Of a stretch of DNA of 64,000 bases, positions 1-8,974 are shown piece by piece. The position numbers were made by a program, and so were the translations under genes. The first letter of the stretch is position 1; each line of letters begins with the position of its first letter. The stretch covers positions 558,001 through 622,000 of the forward strand of contig NZ_JARKMR010000002.1 of assembly GCF_029350975.1 (NCBI RefSeq). Reading direction: 5' to 3'. The notes below the pieces were generated by a model. That model searched no databases, was not told the DNA's origin, and saw nothing but the letters and a program-made list of their open reading frames with translations. Origin of the DNA: Maribacter zhoushanensis (GTDB taxonomy: Bacteria; Bacteroidota; Bacteroidia; Flavobacteriales; Flavobacteriaceae).

Positions 1-327
1 TGTTGGACTTACTGGTTTAGTAATGAAATCATTTGCACCTAGCTCAAAAGCAGTTAGAACGTTCTGTTCATTACCTGCCGATGAAATAATTATGATAGGT
101 GTTTTAGATTTTAGTTCGTTGCGCACATAATCTATGAGTTCGATACCTGAACAATAGGGCATCATAATATCACTCACAATAATATCTGGCATTTCATTTT
201 TTAAATATTCTTTTACTTCTTTTCCGTTGGCTGAATGATGTACTGAATAGCCGCCTTTTTTCAGCCTAAAATTTAATAAGGAAGCTAAAAGTTGGTCATC
301 ATCTGCTAATAGTACACTTTTACCCAT
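1..327 (-). CDS. Response regulator receiver protein (3' end outside window)
   Basis: The reading frame starts at the ATG at 327 (MGKSVLLADDDQLLASLL) and runs off the left edge, so only about 109 residues are visible. It is a receiver (REC) domain: acidic cluster D9-D10-D11, phosphoacceptor D53 in VSDIMMP, and the conserved Lys in FITKPVSP near the edge. The output domain, if any, lies outside the window. The ATG follows the stop of the histidine kinase at 329 by one base, so the two are translationally coupled and very probably act as a phosphorelay pair. The visible part does not tell whether this is a stand-alone receiver or a DNA-binding regulator. Confidence 0.85.
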   Translation of the reverse strand, partial: MGKSVLLADDDQLLASLLNFRLKKGGYSVHHSANGKEVKEYLKNEMPDIIVSDIMMPYCSGIELIDYVRNELKSKTPIIIISSAGNEQNVLTAFELGANDFITKPVSPT

Positions 328-328
328 C

Positions 329-2089
329 TTACTTCTTGTTCATTAGTTCTAAACTCTTGTTTATGTTATCCTCCAATATTGGATAATCACTCAAGAACAC
401 TTCATATAATTCTTCAACTTTTTCAGGCTGATTGGTTTTACAACTCTTCTCTAGCTCAATAATTAAGTTTCGCATGCCTTCTGCTTTAATCATTGCAAAC
501 CCAGCTTTTAGCTTATGGGCAGACAAGGCAACTTCTTTTAAGTTTTGGGTCTTTAAATGAATTTTTACGTTGCCTATAAATTCAATGGCATTGAGTTTAA
601 ACAACTTCACCAACTCATTTAACATATCTATTTCTCCAAAACAATCTTTCATTAGATGGTTCAAATCTAAAACCGTGGTCTCTTTAGGTTCTATCATAGG
701 TTTCTGTAGTATTGATGAGAAATCTGTTTGTTCATTTTTGATCTCTTTATTTTTTAAAATGATATTCAACAAATTATCTAGGGTATATGGTTTTAATAGG
801 AAATCATTAATTCCTATTTCTTTACAGTCTTTGCTATCCTGTTCCGTAAAATCTGCACTAAATGCAATAATGGGAACAGAATTTACTCTTGAATTCTTGT
901 GATCTCTAATGGCTTTAGATACCTCAAATCCGTTTTGACCTGGCATTTTTAAATCCATCAGAATTAAATCGATTTTTCTAGAGGAAAGTAAATACAAGCC
1001 TTTATCCAAATCTATATCAGCATGAACGGTACAGCCCCATTGGGTCAGCTGTTCAACAATTAAGTGTTGGTTCATTTTATTATCCTCAAATACCAATATT
1101 TCAGTACCAGCCAACAACTCACTGTCTATTTTATCAGTCGATTTCTGTAATTTGTTGATAGGAGCCTTAGTTGTTTTGCCTAAGGTATATGGCATTCTAA
1201 ATCTTACCGTAGTACCTTTATTTACAGTACTATCAATTTCAATTTCACCGTTAAGTTTCTCTATAATTTCTTTGGTAATCGTTAATCCAAGTCCGGTACC
1301 GCCATATTTTTTAGCAGTATCATCTTCCGCTTGGGTATACCCGTTGAAAATTGTATCGATTTTTTCTTGAGTTATGCCAATACCGGTATCGGCAACTGAA
1401 AATTCAACAAGAAACTCATTGTCATTTCTCTGTTTCGTAAATACCTCTAGTTTTATATATCCCCTATCAACAAATTTTACGGCGTTTCCTAAAAGATTTA
1501 ATAAGACCTGAGATAATTTAGATGGGTCACCTTTAACTATTTTAGGCACGTTTTCATCTATATCAATTAATAATTCAACTTTGCCATCTACAATTAAAGT
1601 CTCACATAAAAACATAACATCTTTAAGTAAACTATGTAGGTTAAATTCAACAGACTCAAAATTTGTGTTACCAGAAGAAATTTTAGAATATTCTAAAACT
1701 TCATTAATAAGATTTAATAGTGTATTAGATGCAAATTGTATGGCATTTACCTTTTTATGCTGGCCTTGCGTTAGCTTTTCTTCTTTTAAAAGATTGGCAA
1801 AACCTATAATACTATTTAATGGTGTTCTAATTTCATGGCTAACGTTGGCTATAAACTGCTTCTCAGAAACCTCCTTTTTAACAGTATCAAAAGTTTCATT
1901 TTTCTTATGTGCAATTTGCGCAGTTTTTGGGCTATAAATATGTTTTTCCAAACTATTTCTAAATGAATTAAAAGAGTCTTTTAACTCATTAGCATCATTG
2001 GTATTTAATTCTTCAAAAGAGAACTCGCTCACAGTTCTTTCTAATTGAGATAATTGACCAAGTAAATCCTTAGATTTTGAAATTGCCAT
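329..2089 (-). CDS. Soluble hybrid histidine kinase with receiver and Hpt domains
   Basis: A 586-residue hybrid kinase without a transmembrane segment or recognisable sensory domain. In order: a short helical N-terminus (1-70), HisKA with the phosphorylatable H85 in NVSHEIRTP, HATPase_c (about 190-305, with DTGIGI and GGTGLGL), a receiver domain (about 333-450, phosphoacceptor Asp in LILMDLKMP, Lys in LLKPYT), and a C-terminal Hpt domain (about 485-586, His in LSAHKLKAGF). This allows His-Asp-His transfer inside one protein and onward transfer to the receiver protein whose start codon follows one base after this stop. Family knowledge predicts a cytosolic multistep phosphorelay; the input signal is unknown. 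It probably senses through its N-terminus or through a partner. Confidence 0.92.
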   Translation of the reverse strand: MAISKSKDLLGQLSQLERTVSEFSFEELNTNDANELKDSFNSFRNSLEKHIYSPKTAQIAHKKNETFDTVKKEVSEKQFIANVSHEIRTPLNSIIGFANLLKEEKLTQGQHKKVNAIQFASNTLLNLINEVLEYSKISSGNTNFESVEFNLHSLLKDVMFLCETLIVDGKVELLIDIDENVPKIVKGDPSKLSQVLLNLLGNAVKFVDRGYIKLEVFTKQRNDNEFLVEFSVADTGIGITQEKIDTIFNGYTQAEDDTAKKYGGTGLGLTITKEIIEKLNGEIEIDSTVNKGTTVRFRMPYTLGKTTKAPINKLQKSTDKIDSELLAGTEILVFEDNKMNQHLIVEQLTQWGCTVHADIDLDKGLYLLSSRKIDLILMDLKMPGQNGFEVSKAIRDHKNSRVNSVPIIAFSADFTEQDSKDCKEIGINDFLLKPYTLDNLLNIILKNKEIKNEQTDFSSILQKPMIEPKETTVLDLNHLMKDCFGEIDMLNELVKLFKLNAIEFIGNVKIHLKTQNLKEVALSAHKLKAGFAMIKAEGMRNLIIELEKSCKTNQPEKVEELYEVFLSDYPILEDNINKSLELMNKK

Positions 2090-2231
2090 AAATAGGTATT
2101 CTTTAGTTTAAGGGGGTTGTTATTTATAATTACTTAAAAATGCATCAATACAGTTGTGTGAACAATAAAAAGTTCTCAAAGGGTGGTTATTTGTTGTGAA
2201 TACACTTAAATTGTAGGTCTAAACTTACTAT

Positions 2232-3521
2232 ATGAAACAGCTTATCTATTTTTTGTGTTTTACAACCTTAATTTCTTGCGGAGAAAAAAAAGAGAAAATT
2301 GAAGAAACTACACTTGAAAAAGCACGTAGAATTCATGATGATGTTATCACTATAGATACCCATAATGACATCAATATTAAAAACTTCACAGATAGTGTAA
2401 ATTACAGTCAGAAGCTAGATTCTCAAGTTAATTTACCAAAGATGAAAGAAGGCGGTTTAGATGTCACTTGGTTGATTGTTTATACCGGTCAAGATACACT
2501 TACAGATGAGGGTTATGCCAAGGCAAAAGAGAACGCCATGTCTAAATTTGATGCTATTCATAAATTATGCGAAGAAATAGCTCCTGATGATATAGAATTA
2601 GCATTAACTTCTGCAGATGTAACACGAATTGTTGAGTCCGGAAAAAAAGCGGCCATGATCGGTGTTGAAAATGCCTACCCAATTGGTACGGATATGTCCC
2701 AATTTAAAACTTACCATGATTTAGGTGCCCGTTATATTTCCTTGGCACATAATGGTCATAGTCAATTTTCTGATTCTAACACAGGTGAAGCCGATGATGT
2801 TTGGTTACATAATGGTTTAAGTGATTTAGGAAAGCAAGCGGTAGTTGAAATGAATAAATTGGGTATTATGGTAGATGTTTCTCACCCATCAAAAGAAGCC
2901 ATGAAACAAATGATAGCCTTGTCTAAAGCACCAATTATAGCTTCTCATTCATCAGCAAGAGCTTTATGTGACCATAGTAGAAATTTAGATGACGAGCAAT
3001 TATTATTGATGAAAGAAAATGGTGGAGTTGTACAAACCGTAGCCTTCAGTTCTTATTTAAATACAGAAAAGCATGAAGCTAGAGCAGCATATATGAAATC
3101 GATATATCAACAAGTAGCCGATTCTTTGAACATTACTTGGTATGAACGTTCTCAATTCTCAAGTTTATCCGATACCGAAAAAGAAGCTTTTATGGATAAT
3201 TACCCGAAGGTTTTAAAAATAGGTAAGGAATTAGTTGCTACTAAAACTGATGCACCAGAGGCTGTAAACGTTGGTGATTTTGTTGACCACATAGATTACA
3301 TGGTAAAACTAATAGGTATTGATTATGTAGGCATAAGTTCTGATTTTGATGGCGGTGGTGGTATTGAAGGTTGGAGCGATGCTTCTGAAACCTTTAATGT
3401 AACCCTAGAACTTGTAGAACGAGGATATTCTGAAGAAGAAATAGCAAAATTATGGGGTGGTAACCTTATGCGTGTACTTGATGATGTACAGGCAGTTGCA
3501 AAAGAAATGGGTGAAAGTTAA
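2232..3521 (+). CDS. Membrane dipeptidase, family M19, lipoprotein
   Basis: A 429-residue M19 (renal dipeptidase-like) metallopeptidase. The N-terminus is a lipoprotein signal peptide with lipobox LISC (Cys16), so the mature enzyme should be anchored in the periplasm or outer membrane. Metal-site motifs of the family are visible: IDTHND (H44, D46), GVENAYPIG, LAHNGHSQFSD, DVSHPSKEAM, ASHSSARALCDHSRN, and the C-terminal GISSDFDGGGG. The family hydrolyses dipeptides, including those with a D-residue, using two zinc ions. It is a single-gene unit on the plus strand and overlaps the convergent thioesterase gene by 4 bases at the 3' end. The family assignment is firm; the substrate is not known. 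Confidence 0.93.
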   Translation: MKQLIYFLCFTTLISCGEKKEKIEETTLEKARRIHDDVITIDTHNDINIKNFTDSVNYSQKLDSQVNLPKMKEGGLDVTWLIVYTGQDTLTDEGYAKAKENAMSKFDAIHKLCEEIAPDDIELALTSADVTRIVESGKKAAMIGVENAYPIGTDMSQFKTYHDLGARYISLAHNGHSQFSDSNTGEADDVWLHNGLSDLGKQAVVEMNKLGIMVDVSHPSKEAMKQMIALSKAPIIASHSSARALCDHSRNLDDEQLLLMKENGGVVQTVAFSSYLNTEKHEARAAYMKSIYQQVADSLNITWYERSQFSSLSDTEKEAFMDNYPKVLKIGKELVATKTDAPEAVNVGDFVDHIDYMVKLIGIDYVGISSDFDGGGGIEGWSDASETFNVTLELVERGYSEEEIAKLWGGNLMRVLDDVQAVAKEMGES

Positions 3522-3922
3522 TTATCTTCACCCATTGCCGCTAGTCTGTCTTTTACAAATTCTATTTTTGTTTTACCATGTGCCGCAGGCTTACCGTTTT
3601 CACCAAGGTTAACCATAATAATGTTATCTACGGTAACAATAGTTTCGTGGTTCATTTTATTACGCACCTCACAATTTAAGGTTAATGAGGTTTTACCAAA
3701 TTTAACTACCTCAATACCAATTTCAATGACATCACCTTTTACAGCGGCACTCATAAAATTAATTTCTGACATATATTTAGTAACCACTTTACCATTTTCT
3801 AACTGAATAATGGCATAAAGGGCCGCTTCTTCATCAATCCAAGCTAATAACCTACCTCCAAACAATGTACCGTTAGAGTTTAAATCACCTGGCTTAACTA
3901 ATTTTCTAGTATGAAATCTCAT
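3518..3922 (-). CDS. Acyl-CoA thioesterase, hotdog fold
   Basis: A 134-residue single hotdog-fold thioesterase of the YciA/BACH type. The signature is the N-terminal stretch LNSNGTLFGGRLLAWIDEEAALYA (15-38), with the Asn and the catalytic acidic residue D30, followed by the beta-sheet core with EINFMSAAVKGDVIEIGIEVVKFG. Length is usual for a single-domain member that works as an oligomer and hydrolyses acyl-CoA in the cytosol. It overlaps the convergent dipeptidase by 4 bases. A perfect -7 box (TAACTTTG on the minus strand, 3951-3958) lies about 29 bases upstream of the ATG. The acyl-chain preference cannot be read from the sequence. Confidence 0.9.
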   Translation of the reverse strand: MRFHTRKLVKPGDLNSNGTLFGGRLLAWIDEEAALYAIIQLENGKVVTKYMSEINFMSAAVKGDVIEIGIEVVKFGKTSLTLNCEVRNKMNHETIVTVDNIIMVNLGENGKPAAHGKTKIEFVKDRLAAMGEDN

Positions 3923-3950
3923 AGCTTTATTATTTTGAAATTCTACTATG

Positions 3951-3958
3951 CAAAGTTA
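3951..3958 (-). promoter_or_regulatory. Putative Bacteroidetes -7 promoter box for the thioesterase gene
   Basis: The minus strand reads TAACTTTG, an exact match to TAnnTTTG, about 29 bases upstream of the thioesterase ATG. No clear TTG occurs at the expected 19-21 base spacing; the nearest is 14 bases away. The call rests on the -7 element and its position only. Confidence 0.35.
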
Positions 3959-4208
3959 GGTCTAAAAATTTTCAATACTACTATTTCGTCATTCTAAGCA
4001 GACCGATTTACCAATTGTAACAATTGCGTATTTAATAACTTACATATTAACAATTGTTGCTTAACAGAATTATTAGAACGCTAATTTTATACACTATTTT
4101 TTGAATGTAGAAAGTTTAGCTTAATTGTTCATAACAGGTTAAAAACTTATTACAAGGGTTAAATATCAATTTTATCTAATATGTACCTTTAGGTAAAATC
4201 AAAATATA
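3959..4208. other. Intergenic region with CAATTG-rich palindromes
   Basis: About 250 bases between divergent genes. It contains several short palindromes around CAATTG (4012-4027 and near 4050), including a TTACCAATTGTAA-like element, and a near -7 box TACCTTTA (about 4186-4193) just before the plus-strand gene at 4209. No further gene is seen. Confidence 0.35.
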
Positions 4209-4616
4209 ATGGACAGGACACAGAAATTGCAATCTATACGCCCTTTAATTGCCTCTGCCAAAATAATGCCCAATATGAGTGATGATGAAAGGTTTCAAAA
4301 CCAGACATTACGCCCAATAATAAAGCTACAAAACGATTTACTCCTAGCATCTTACCAGAACTATATCAATAAAATGAAGAATAGCTTTTACGAGCTAAAG
4401 ATTGATAAACGCATGGATTATATTGCCAAATCAATACAAAAAGATATCAAGTTCAGAAACTCTTTAAAAGGAATGATCATTGGTCAGTTTACCGTAGAAG
4501 AATACGAGTTATATATTAAAAACTCTTCTGCCCTAAATAAAAGAATGATGAATATGGTCGTAAAAAGAATTCAAGATCAAATTCAATATTTTGAAAAATA
4601 TGATTTAGTCCAATAA
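4209..4616 (+). CDS. Conserved hypothetical protein, all-helical, 135 aa
   Basis: A 135-residue soluble protein beginning MDRTQKLQSIRPLIASAKIMP. It looks entirely alpha-helical, with no signal peptide, membrane segment, cysteine pair or catalytic motif I can name. I believe similar short proteins occur widely in Flavobacteriaceae, where they are sometimes labelled glyoxalase by neighbour-based transfer, but nothing here supports an enzyme of that kind. Its 3' end overlaps the convergent DUF2461 gene by 12 bases. A near-consensus -7 box (TACCTTTA) is seen about 16 bases before the ATG, so the transcript leader would be very short. Function unknown. Confidence 0.75.
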   Translation: MDRTQKLQSIRPLIASAKIMPNMSDDERFQNQTLRPIIKLQNDLLLASYQNYINKMKNSFYELKIDKRMDYIAKSIQKDIKFRNSLKGMIIGQFTVEEYELYIKNSSALNKRMMNMVVKRIQDQIQYFEKYDLVQ

Positions 4617-5285
4617 AGATTCGCCATTTAAATTAGTGGTTAGAATATTACTCATTAAATCAAAGTAAGGGCGTATAGCTACAAAACTTTCATTTACCGT
4701 ATTTGCAAAATCATCTGACAATACCTCTTTGTCCGTAAAGTTTCTTACGAAGATGTTTTGTTTTTTGCGTATAAATTTAATATTAGGGTCTTCTTTATCA
4801 AAACCTTTTGGTGCCGTTTTTAATTCATCACCAACTAGTTCTCCCCAAATAGATTGGAACTTTTTGTCCTCTATAATATCGGTTAGGTCTGTGGTATCTA
4901 TCTCCCACTCCTTTCTTATACGTAGCAAATCATTTTTTTCAGGATTCCAGAACCCTGTAGCAATAAAACTGTTGCCTGGCGCTATCTGAATATAATAACC
5001 GCCTCTGCGGTGTTTTCCCGCTCTAGCGAAAGAAGCTGAAAGATGAGTTTTATAAGGCGTTTTATTTTTAGAAAACCGAACATCTCTATAAATTCTAAAA
5101 ACTTTTAATTTTTCAATTTCGTCATGTGCTTTTAGTTGGTCAAGCACATGATTAAAAAAGCTTTTTACTTTGGTTTCTTCTGCTTTAAATTCAGTTTTAT
5201 GTTCGGTAAACCACTCTCTATTATTATTGTTCTTCAATTTATTTAAAAATTGAAATGTACTTTTTGTAATATTCGTTTCTAACAT
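4605..5285 (-). CDS. DUF2461 family protein
   Basis: A DUF2461 (TIGR02453-type) protein of 226 residues if translation begins at the ATG at 5285; an upstream in-frame ATG at 5324 would add 13 residues. I prefer the inner start because family members usually begin just before the motif FQFLNKLKNNNNREWFTEHK. Other conserved stretches are FRIYRDVRFSKNKTPYKTHLSASFARAGKH and GGYYIQIAPGNSFIATGFW. The family has no established biochemical role. The gene is divergent from cysE (start 5380) and convergent with the helical protein gene at 4209, overlapping it by 12 bases. Confidence 0.85.
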   Translation of the reverse strand: MLETNITKSTFQFLNKLKNNNNREWFTEHKTEFKAEETKVKSFFNHVLDQLKAHDEIEKLKVFRIYRDVRFSKNKTPYKTHLSASFARAGKHRRGGYYIQIAPGNSFIATGFWNPEKNDLLRIRKEWEIDTTDLTDIIEDKKFQSIWGELVGDELKTAPKGFDKEDPNIKFIRKKQNIFVRNFTDKEVLSDDFANTVNESFVAIRPYFDLMSNILTTNLNGESLLD

Positions 5286-5379
5286 TCGACTTAGCTGTTG
5301 TGATTTTAAGCTAAAGTTAACCATAAGAAGAGAAGTACTTTTACTTATTTGGTTAATTTTGATGAACTAATGAAGACAC

Positions 5380-6171
5380 ATGGACCATCGATCTATAATC
5401 GAAAAGATTAATACCCACAAAAAACAACCGAATTTAAGATTTCGTTTAAAAAAGAATACCGAGAAATTTACGGACCTTCTTTTTTATATGTTATTTGATA
5501 TTGAAACCCCAGTTGCTGAAAGTCTAGATAAGTTAGAACAGCAGTTTGATGAACTTGTAGACTTGGCATGTTGGGAAAGTGATAAACCTTGTAAAAAGGT
5601 TTGGGAGAATTATGTAGAGAAATTACCAATAGTTCTTGAAAGTCTAAATTTAGACGCAGAAGCAACCGTAAACTGTGACCCTGCCTCTTTATCTATTGAG
5701 GAAGTATATATGGCATACCCAGGTTTTTACGCCATTTCCGTGTATAGATTGGCACATGAACTTTATAAAACCGGATTTCCGTTAGTACCCCGTTTAATGA
5801 CAGAATACGCACATAGACAAACAGGTGTTGATATCAACCCTGGTGCTCAAATAGGAAAATCTTTTCATATAGATCACGGCACAGGCGTTGTAATCGGTGA
5901 AACTGCCATTATTAAAAATGACGTTAAAATATATCAAGGTGTTACTTTGGGCGGACTCTTTGTTGCTAAGAATTTACAACAGACCAAGCGACACCCTACC
6001 ATTGAAAACAATGTAACTATATATGCCAATGCCACAATTTTAGGAGGAGACACCATAATTGGCGCTAATAGCATTGTTGGTGGTAACGCTTGGATAACCG
6101 CATCTGTAGCGCCACACTCAACAGTATTTCATACACCAGAAATTAAAATAAAAACCTTACCCCATGTCTAA
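5380..6171 (+). CDS. cysE: Serine O-acetyltransferase
   Basis: A 263-residue serine acetyltransferase, transferring acetyl from acetyl-CoA to L-serine, the first step of cysteine synthesis. The N-terminal half is the helical SATase domain (1-135); the C-terminal half is the left-handed parallel beta-helix of hexapeptide repeats. Active-site residues expected for CysE are visible at D151 (DINPGAQIG) and H166 (HIDHGTGVVIGET). The start is the ATG at 5380. It overlaps the next gene, a cysteine synthase, by 8 bases, so O-acetylserine production and use are encoded in one transcript and the two proteins may form the known cysteine synthase complex. Confidence 0.94.
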   Translation: MDHRSIIEKINTHKKQPNLRFRLKKNTEKFTDLLFYMLFDIETPVAESLDKLEQQFDELVDLACWESDKPCKKVWENYVEKLPIVLESLNLDAEATVNCDPASLSIEEVYMAYPGFYAISVYRLAHELYKTGFPLVPRLMTEYAHRQTGVDINPGAQIGKSFHIDHGTGVVIGETAIIKNDVKIYQGVTLGGLFVAKNLQQTKRHPTIENNVTIYANATILGGDTIIGANSIVGGNAWITASVAPHSTVFHTPEIKIKTLPHV

Positions 6172-7048
6172 TTCATTACTATCCTTAATTGGTAATACAC
6201 CGCTAGTTAAATCAAGAGTATTAAATACAAACCCAAATGTTTCCGTTTATTTTAAAATGGAAGGTCATAACCCGGGTGGCAGTGTAAAAGACCGCGCCGC
6301 TTACAACATGATCAAAACCGGCTTTGATAATGGAGATTTTACCGCCAATGATAAATTAATAGAAGCTACTAGTGGTAATACCGGAATAGCATTAGCAATG
6401 ATTGCCGGCGTTTATGGTCTTGACATTGAATTGGTAATGCCTGAAAATTCTACAATAGAACGTGTACAAACCATGAGAGCTTATGGTGCCAAAGTTACCT
6501 TAACTTCTTCTGACGTTGGTATTGAAGGTGCACGTGATTATGCAGAAAAAAAAGTTACTAATGATGGGTATATAATGATGAACCAATTTGGCAATCCAAA
6601 TAACTGGAAAGCACATTATAATACTACTGGACCAGAAATATGGAAAGATACTGAAGGTAAAGTAAGTCACTTTGTTTCTGCAATGGGCACCACAGGTACA
6701 ATAATGGGTACTTCTACCTATTTAAAAGAGCAAAATAGCGATATACAAATTGTAGGGGTTCAACCTGGTGATAATGCTAGCATACCGGGCATTCGCAAAT
6801 GGCCACAAGAGTATTTACCTAAAATTTTCGATGCAAAGAAAGTAGATCGCATTATGGAAGTATCTGAGATTGAAGCAAAAGAAATGGCAAGAAAGTTGGC
6901 AAAAGAAGAAGGTATTTTTTCAGGAATGAGCAGTGGTGGTGCTGCTACCGTAGCTTTGCGCTTAGCACAAGAAATAGACCATGGTGTTATTGTTTCTATA
7001 GTTTGTGATCGCGGCGATCGTTATCTATCATCAAACTTGTTCAATTAA
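6164..7048 (+). CDS. cysM: Cysteine synthase (O-acetylserine sulfhydrylase, CysM type)
   Basis: A 294-residue PLP-dependent enzyme of fold type II. The Schiff-base lysine is K42 in GGSVKDRAA; the substrate loop TSGNTGIALAM and the phosphate-binding loop SAMGTTGTIMGTS are intact, as is the C-terminal FSGMSSGGAA. It converts O-acetylserine and sulfide (CysM forms may also use thiosulfate) to cysteine. The relatively short length and sequence type suggest CysM rather than CysK, but this separation is family knowledge and not proved here. It overlaps cysE by 8 bases and is followed by a bidirectional terminator. Confidence 0.93.
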   Translation: MSNSLLSLIGNTPLVKSRVLNTNPNVSVYFKMEGHNPGGSVKDRAAYNMIKTGFDNGDFTANDKLIEATSGNTGIALAMIAGVYGLDIELVMPENSTIERVQTMRAYGAKVTLTSSDVGIEGARDYAEKKVTNDGYIMMNQFGNPNNWKAHYNTTGPEIWKDTEGKVSHFVSAMGTTGTIMGTSTYLKEQNSDIQIVGVQPGDNASIPGIRKWPQEYLPKIFDAKKVDRIMEVSEIEAKEMARKLAKEEGIFSGMSSGGAATVALRLAQEIDHGVIVSIVCDRGDRYLSSNLFN

Positions 7049-7070
7049 ATTATAGACTATAATATAAATA

Positions 7071-7100
7071 AAAAAAGAGCCGTTTTATCGGCTCTTTTTT
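7071..7100. terminator. Bidirectional rho-independent terminator
   Basis: Stem GAGCCG (7077-7082) / CGGCTC (7089-7094) with a 6-base loop, flanked by six A on the left and six T on the right. It lies between convergent cysM and the secreted protein gene at 7122 and can serve both. Confidence 0.85.
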
Positions 7101-7121
7101 ATATTCTAAAATGTTGGAAGA

Positions 7122-7664
7122 TTATTTTTCTAACATCATTGTTTCGTCAGGCTTACTATATTCTTCAACCAAAAACTCTAAGTTTTCACCATGTTCATTG
7201 GTAAATACATATGTAGTTTTATCGTTCATCATCTTTTTACTCTTAAGGCTAATATTTTCAACAACCTTCAAATTCTCGCCTTCGTTCATTGCTACTACCA
7301 ATTCATCATTTTTAGAAACTAAAACAAAATCTTCAGGGGTTTTAGATTCATAACTGAACACTATTTTCTCATCAAAGGCATCATCATCGTCATTATCTAT
7401 ATTTACTGTTTTAATAATGGTTGATACACTATCTACTACCCTATCTTGATCTACCTTGCCTTCATCTTCTTTTGAGCGTTCTATGGTATTTAAACGTTTT
7501 GTAGTAATCTCAACAGTATTCTTTACTAATTTGCTACCATCGTTTACCGTATAAGATTTAGATATTTTAGTATCCAATACTTCTTGATTTTTCTCTTGTG
7601 CCAATACAGTTCCTGTTATTAGTAACAGTCCAGCAATTGACATATACATACTTCTAATTTTCAT
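7122..7664 (-). CDS. Secreted hypothetical protein, 180 aa
   Basis: A 180-residue protein with a signal peptide (MKIRSMYMSIAGLLLITGTVLAQ, cleavage likely after AQ near residue 23). The mature part is rich in Asp, Glu, Lys, Thr and Val, with repeated beta-strand-like segments such as SYTVNDGSKLVKNTVEITTKR and a final LVEEYSKPDETMMLEK. There are no cysteines and no recognisable catalytic residues. It ends against the shared terminator with cysM. I do not recognise a family; a periplasmic or surface beta-rich protein is the most that can be said. Confidence 0.75.
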   Translation of the reverse strand: MKIRSMYMSIAGLLLITGTVLAQEKNQEVLDTKISKSYTVNDGSKLVKNTVEITTKRLNTIERSKEDEGKVDQDRVVDSVSTIIKTVNIDNDDDDAFDEKIVFSYESKTPEDFVLVSKNDELVVAMNEGENLKVVENISLKSKKMMNDKTTYVFTNEHGENLEFLVEEYSKPDETMMLEK

Positions 7665-7852
7665 ATATAAATTTTTAAATTAATTTTTTGACTTAAATAA
7701 TTCAATATTAAGTCCCTCATATCTAATATTTTAGATATTGGCAAGATATCTGAAAACGGTAAAAACCAATAACCCATAAAAATTAATAATTAATGGATTT
7801 GGTATTGAAAAACAAGACCAGTAAGAACTAATCAACTAATAGGAATATGATA

Positions 7853-8947
7853 CTATAGCCATTTTTTCTTTTTAAAATAAATCATCATTCCAACAAAAAG
7901 AAAGATCATTACCGCCCAAACAACATAGTATCCATATTTATAGTGGAGTTCTGGCATATGGTCAAAATTCATACCGTAGATACCGGCAATAAAAGTCAAA
8001 GGAATGAAAATAGATGCCATTATGGTCAATACCTTCATGACCTCGTTCATTTTATTACTCATATTACTCATGTACATTTCCATTAAACTCATAGACATTT
8101 CACGGTAAATCTGTAAACTTTCATTAATTTCTATGGCATGATCTAAAACATCTCGTAAAAATAATTTGGTGTCTTTTGTAATTCTAGGATTTTCAGAATC
8201 TATTAACCTGCTTATCAATTCTTTAACAGGATATATCCAACTTCTAATCTTTAAAATTTCCTTTTTTAACTGCTGAATATTTTGAGCTACTATAGGCTCA
8301 GGGTTTTGATACACATCTTCCTCTAAATTCTCTATCCGATTATTTAGGTTTTCAATGGCTAAAAAATAATTATCTACAATGGCATCAAGCAATGCAAAAA
8401 ATAAGTAATCTGCTCCCCTACTTCTTATACGACCTAGCTTACCGCTAATTCGATCACGCAATCCGTTAAAAACATCAGCTTTTACCTCTTGAAAAACCAA
8501 GACGGTGTTTTCATGTAAAACAATAGCAATATGCTCCCCTATAATTTCATCTTGCTCAGAAATGTAGAGCATTCTAAATATTCCAAAAATATAATCCTCA
8601 TATTCATCAATTTTAGGTCGCTGCTCAGTATTAACAATATCTTCAAGTACCAAAGGGTTTAGGTTATAATGTTTTCCTAGCTTTTCTATAAAAGGCTCAT
8701 CGGTAATACCAACAACGTTTACCCAATTAATTTTATCTGAATGTTCTTCGGCTAAAAACTGGTCTAAGTTTACAAACGCATTTGATTCGAATTCATTGGC
8801 ATTGTAAGTAGTACTATAAATGATACTATCACTCCGCTCCTTATCACCCATATAACTTATGGTTCCTGGAGCTTTGCCTAGCTTATATTGTTGGCGAGAT
8901 TTTTTCTTTTTCCTTCTTGGAAAGTTATGCTTCTTGTTTGTAGCCAT
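7853..8947 (-). CDS. corA: CorA-type magnesium/cobalt transporter
   Basis: A 364-residue CorA-family channel. The large cytosolic N-terminal domain (to about residue 300) is followed by two membrane helices, with the family signature YGMNF after TM1 (AGIYGMNFDHMPELHYKYGYYVVW) and a short basic C-terminus. It should form a pentameric inner-membrane Mg2+ channel. The start used is the ATG at 8947; a TTG two codons further upstream is unlikely. The N-terminus is strongly basic (NFPRRKKKKSRQQYK). It stands upstream of no obvious operon partner and follows the TruA-like gene by about 27 bases in the same direction, so co-transcription is possible. Confidence 0.93.
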   Translation of the reverse strand: MATNKKHNFPRRKKKKSRQQYKLGKAPGTISYMGDKERSDSIIYSTTYNANEFESNAFVNLDQFLAEEHSDKINWVNVVGITDEPFIEKLGKHYNLNPLVLEDIVNTEQRPKIDEYEDYIFGIFRMLYISEQDEIIGEHIAIVLHENTVLVFQEVKADVFNGLRDRISGKLGRIRSRGADYLFFALLDAIVDNYFLAIENLNNRIENLEEDVYQNPEPIVAQNIQQLKKEILKIRSWIYPVKELISRLIDSENPRITKDTKLFLRDVLDHAIEINESLQIYREMSMSLMEMYMSNMSNKMNEVMKVLTIMASIFIPLTFIAGIYGMNFDHMPELHYKYGYYVVWAVMIFLFVGMMIYFKKKKWL

Positions 8948-8974
8948 GAACAATTTATATTGATAAAGTAAAAT

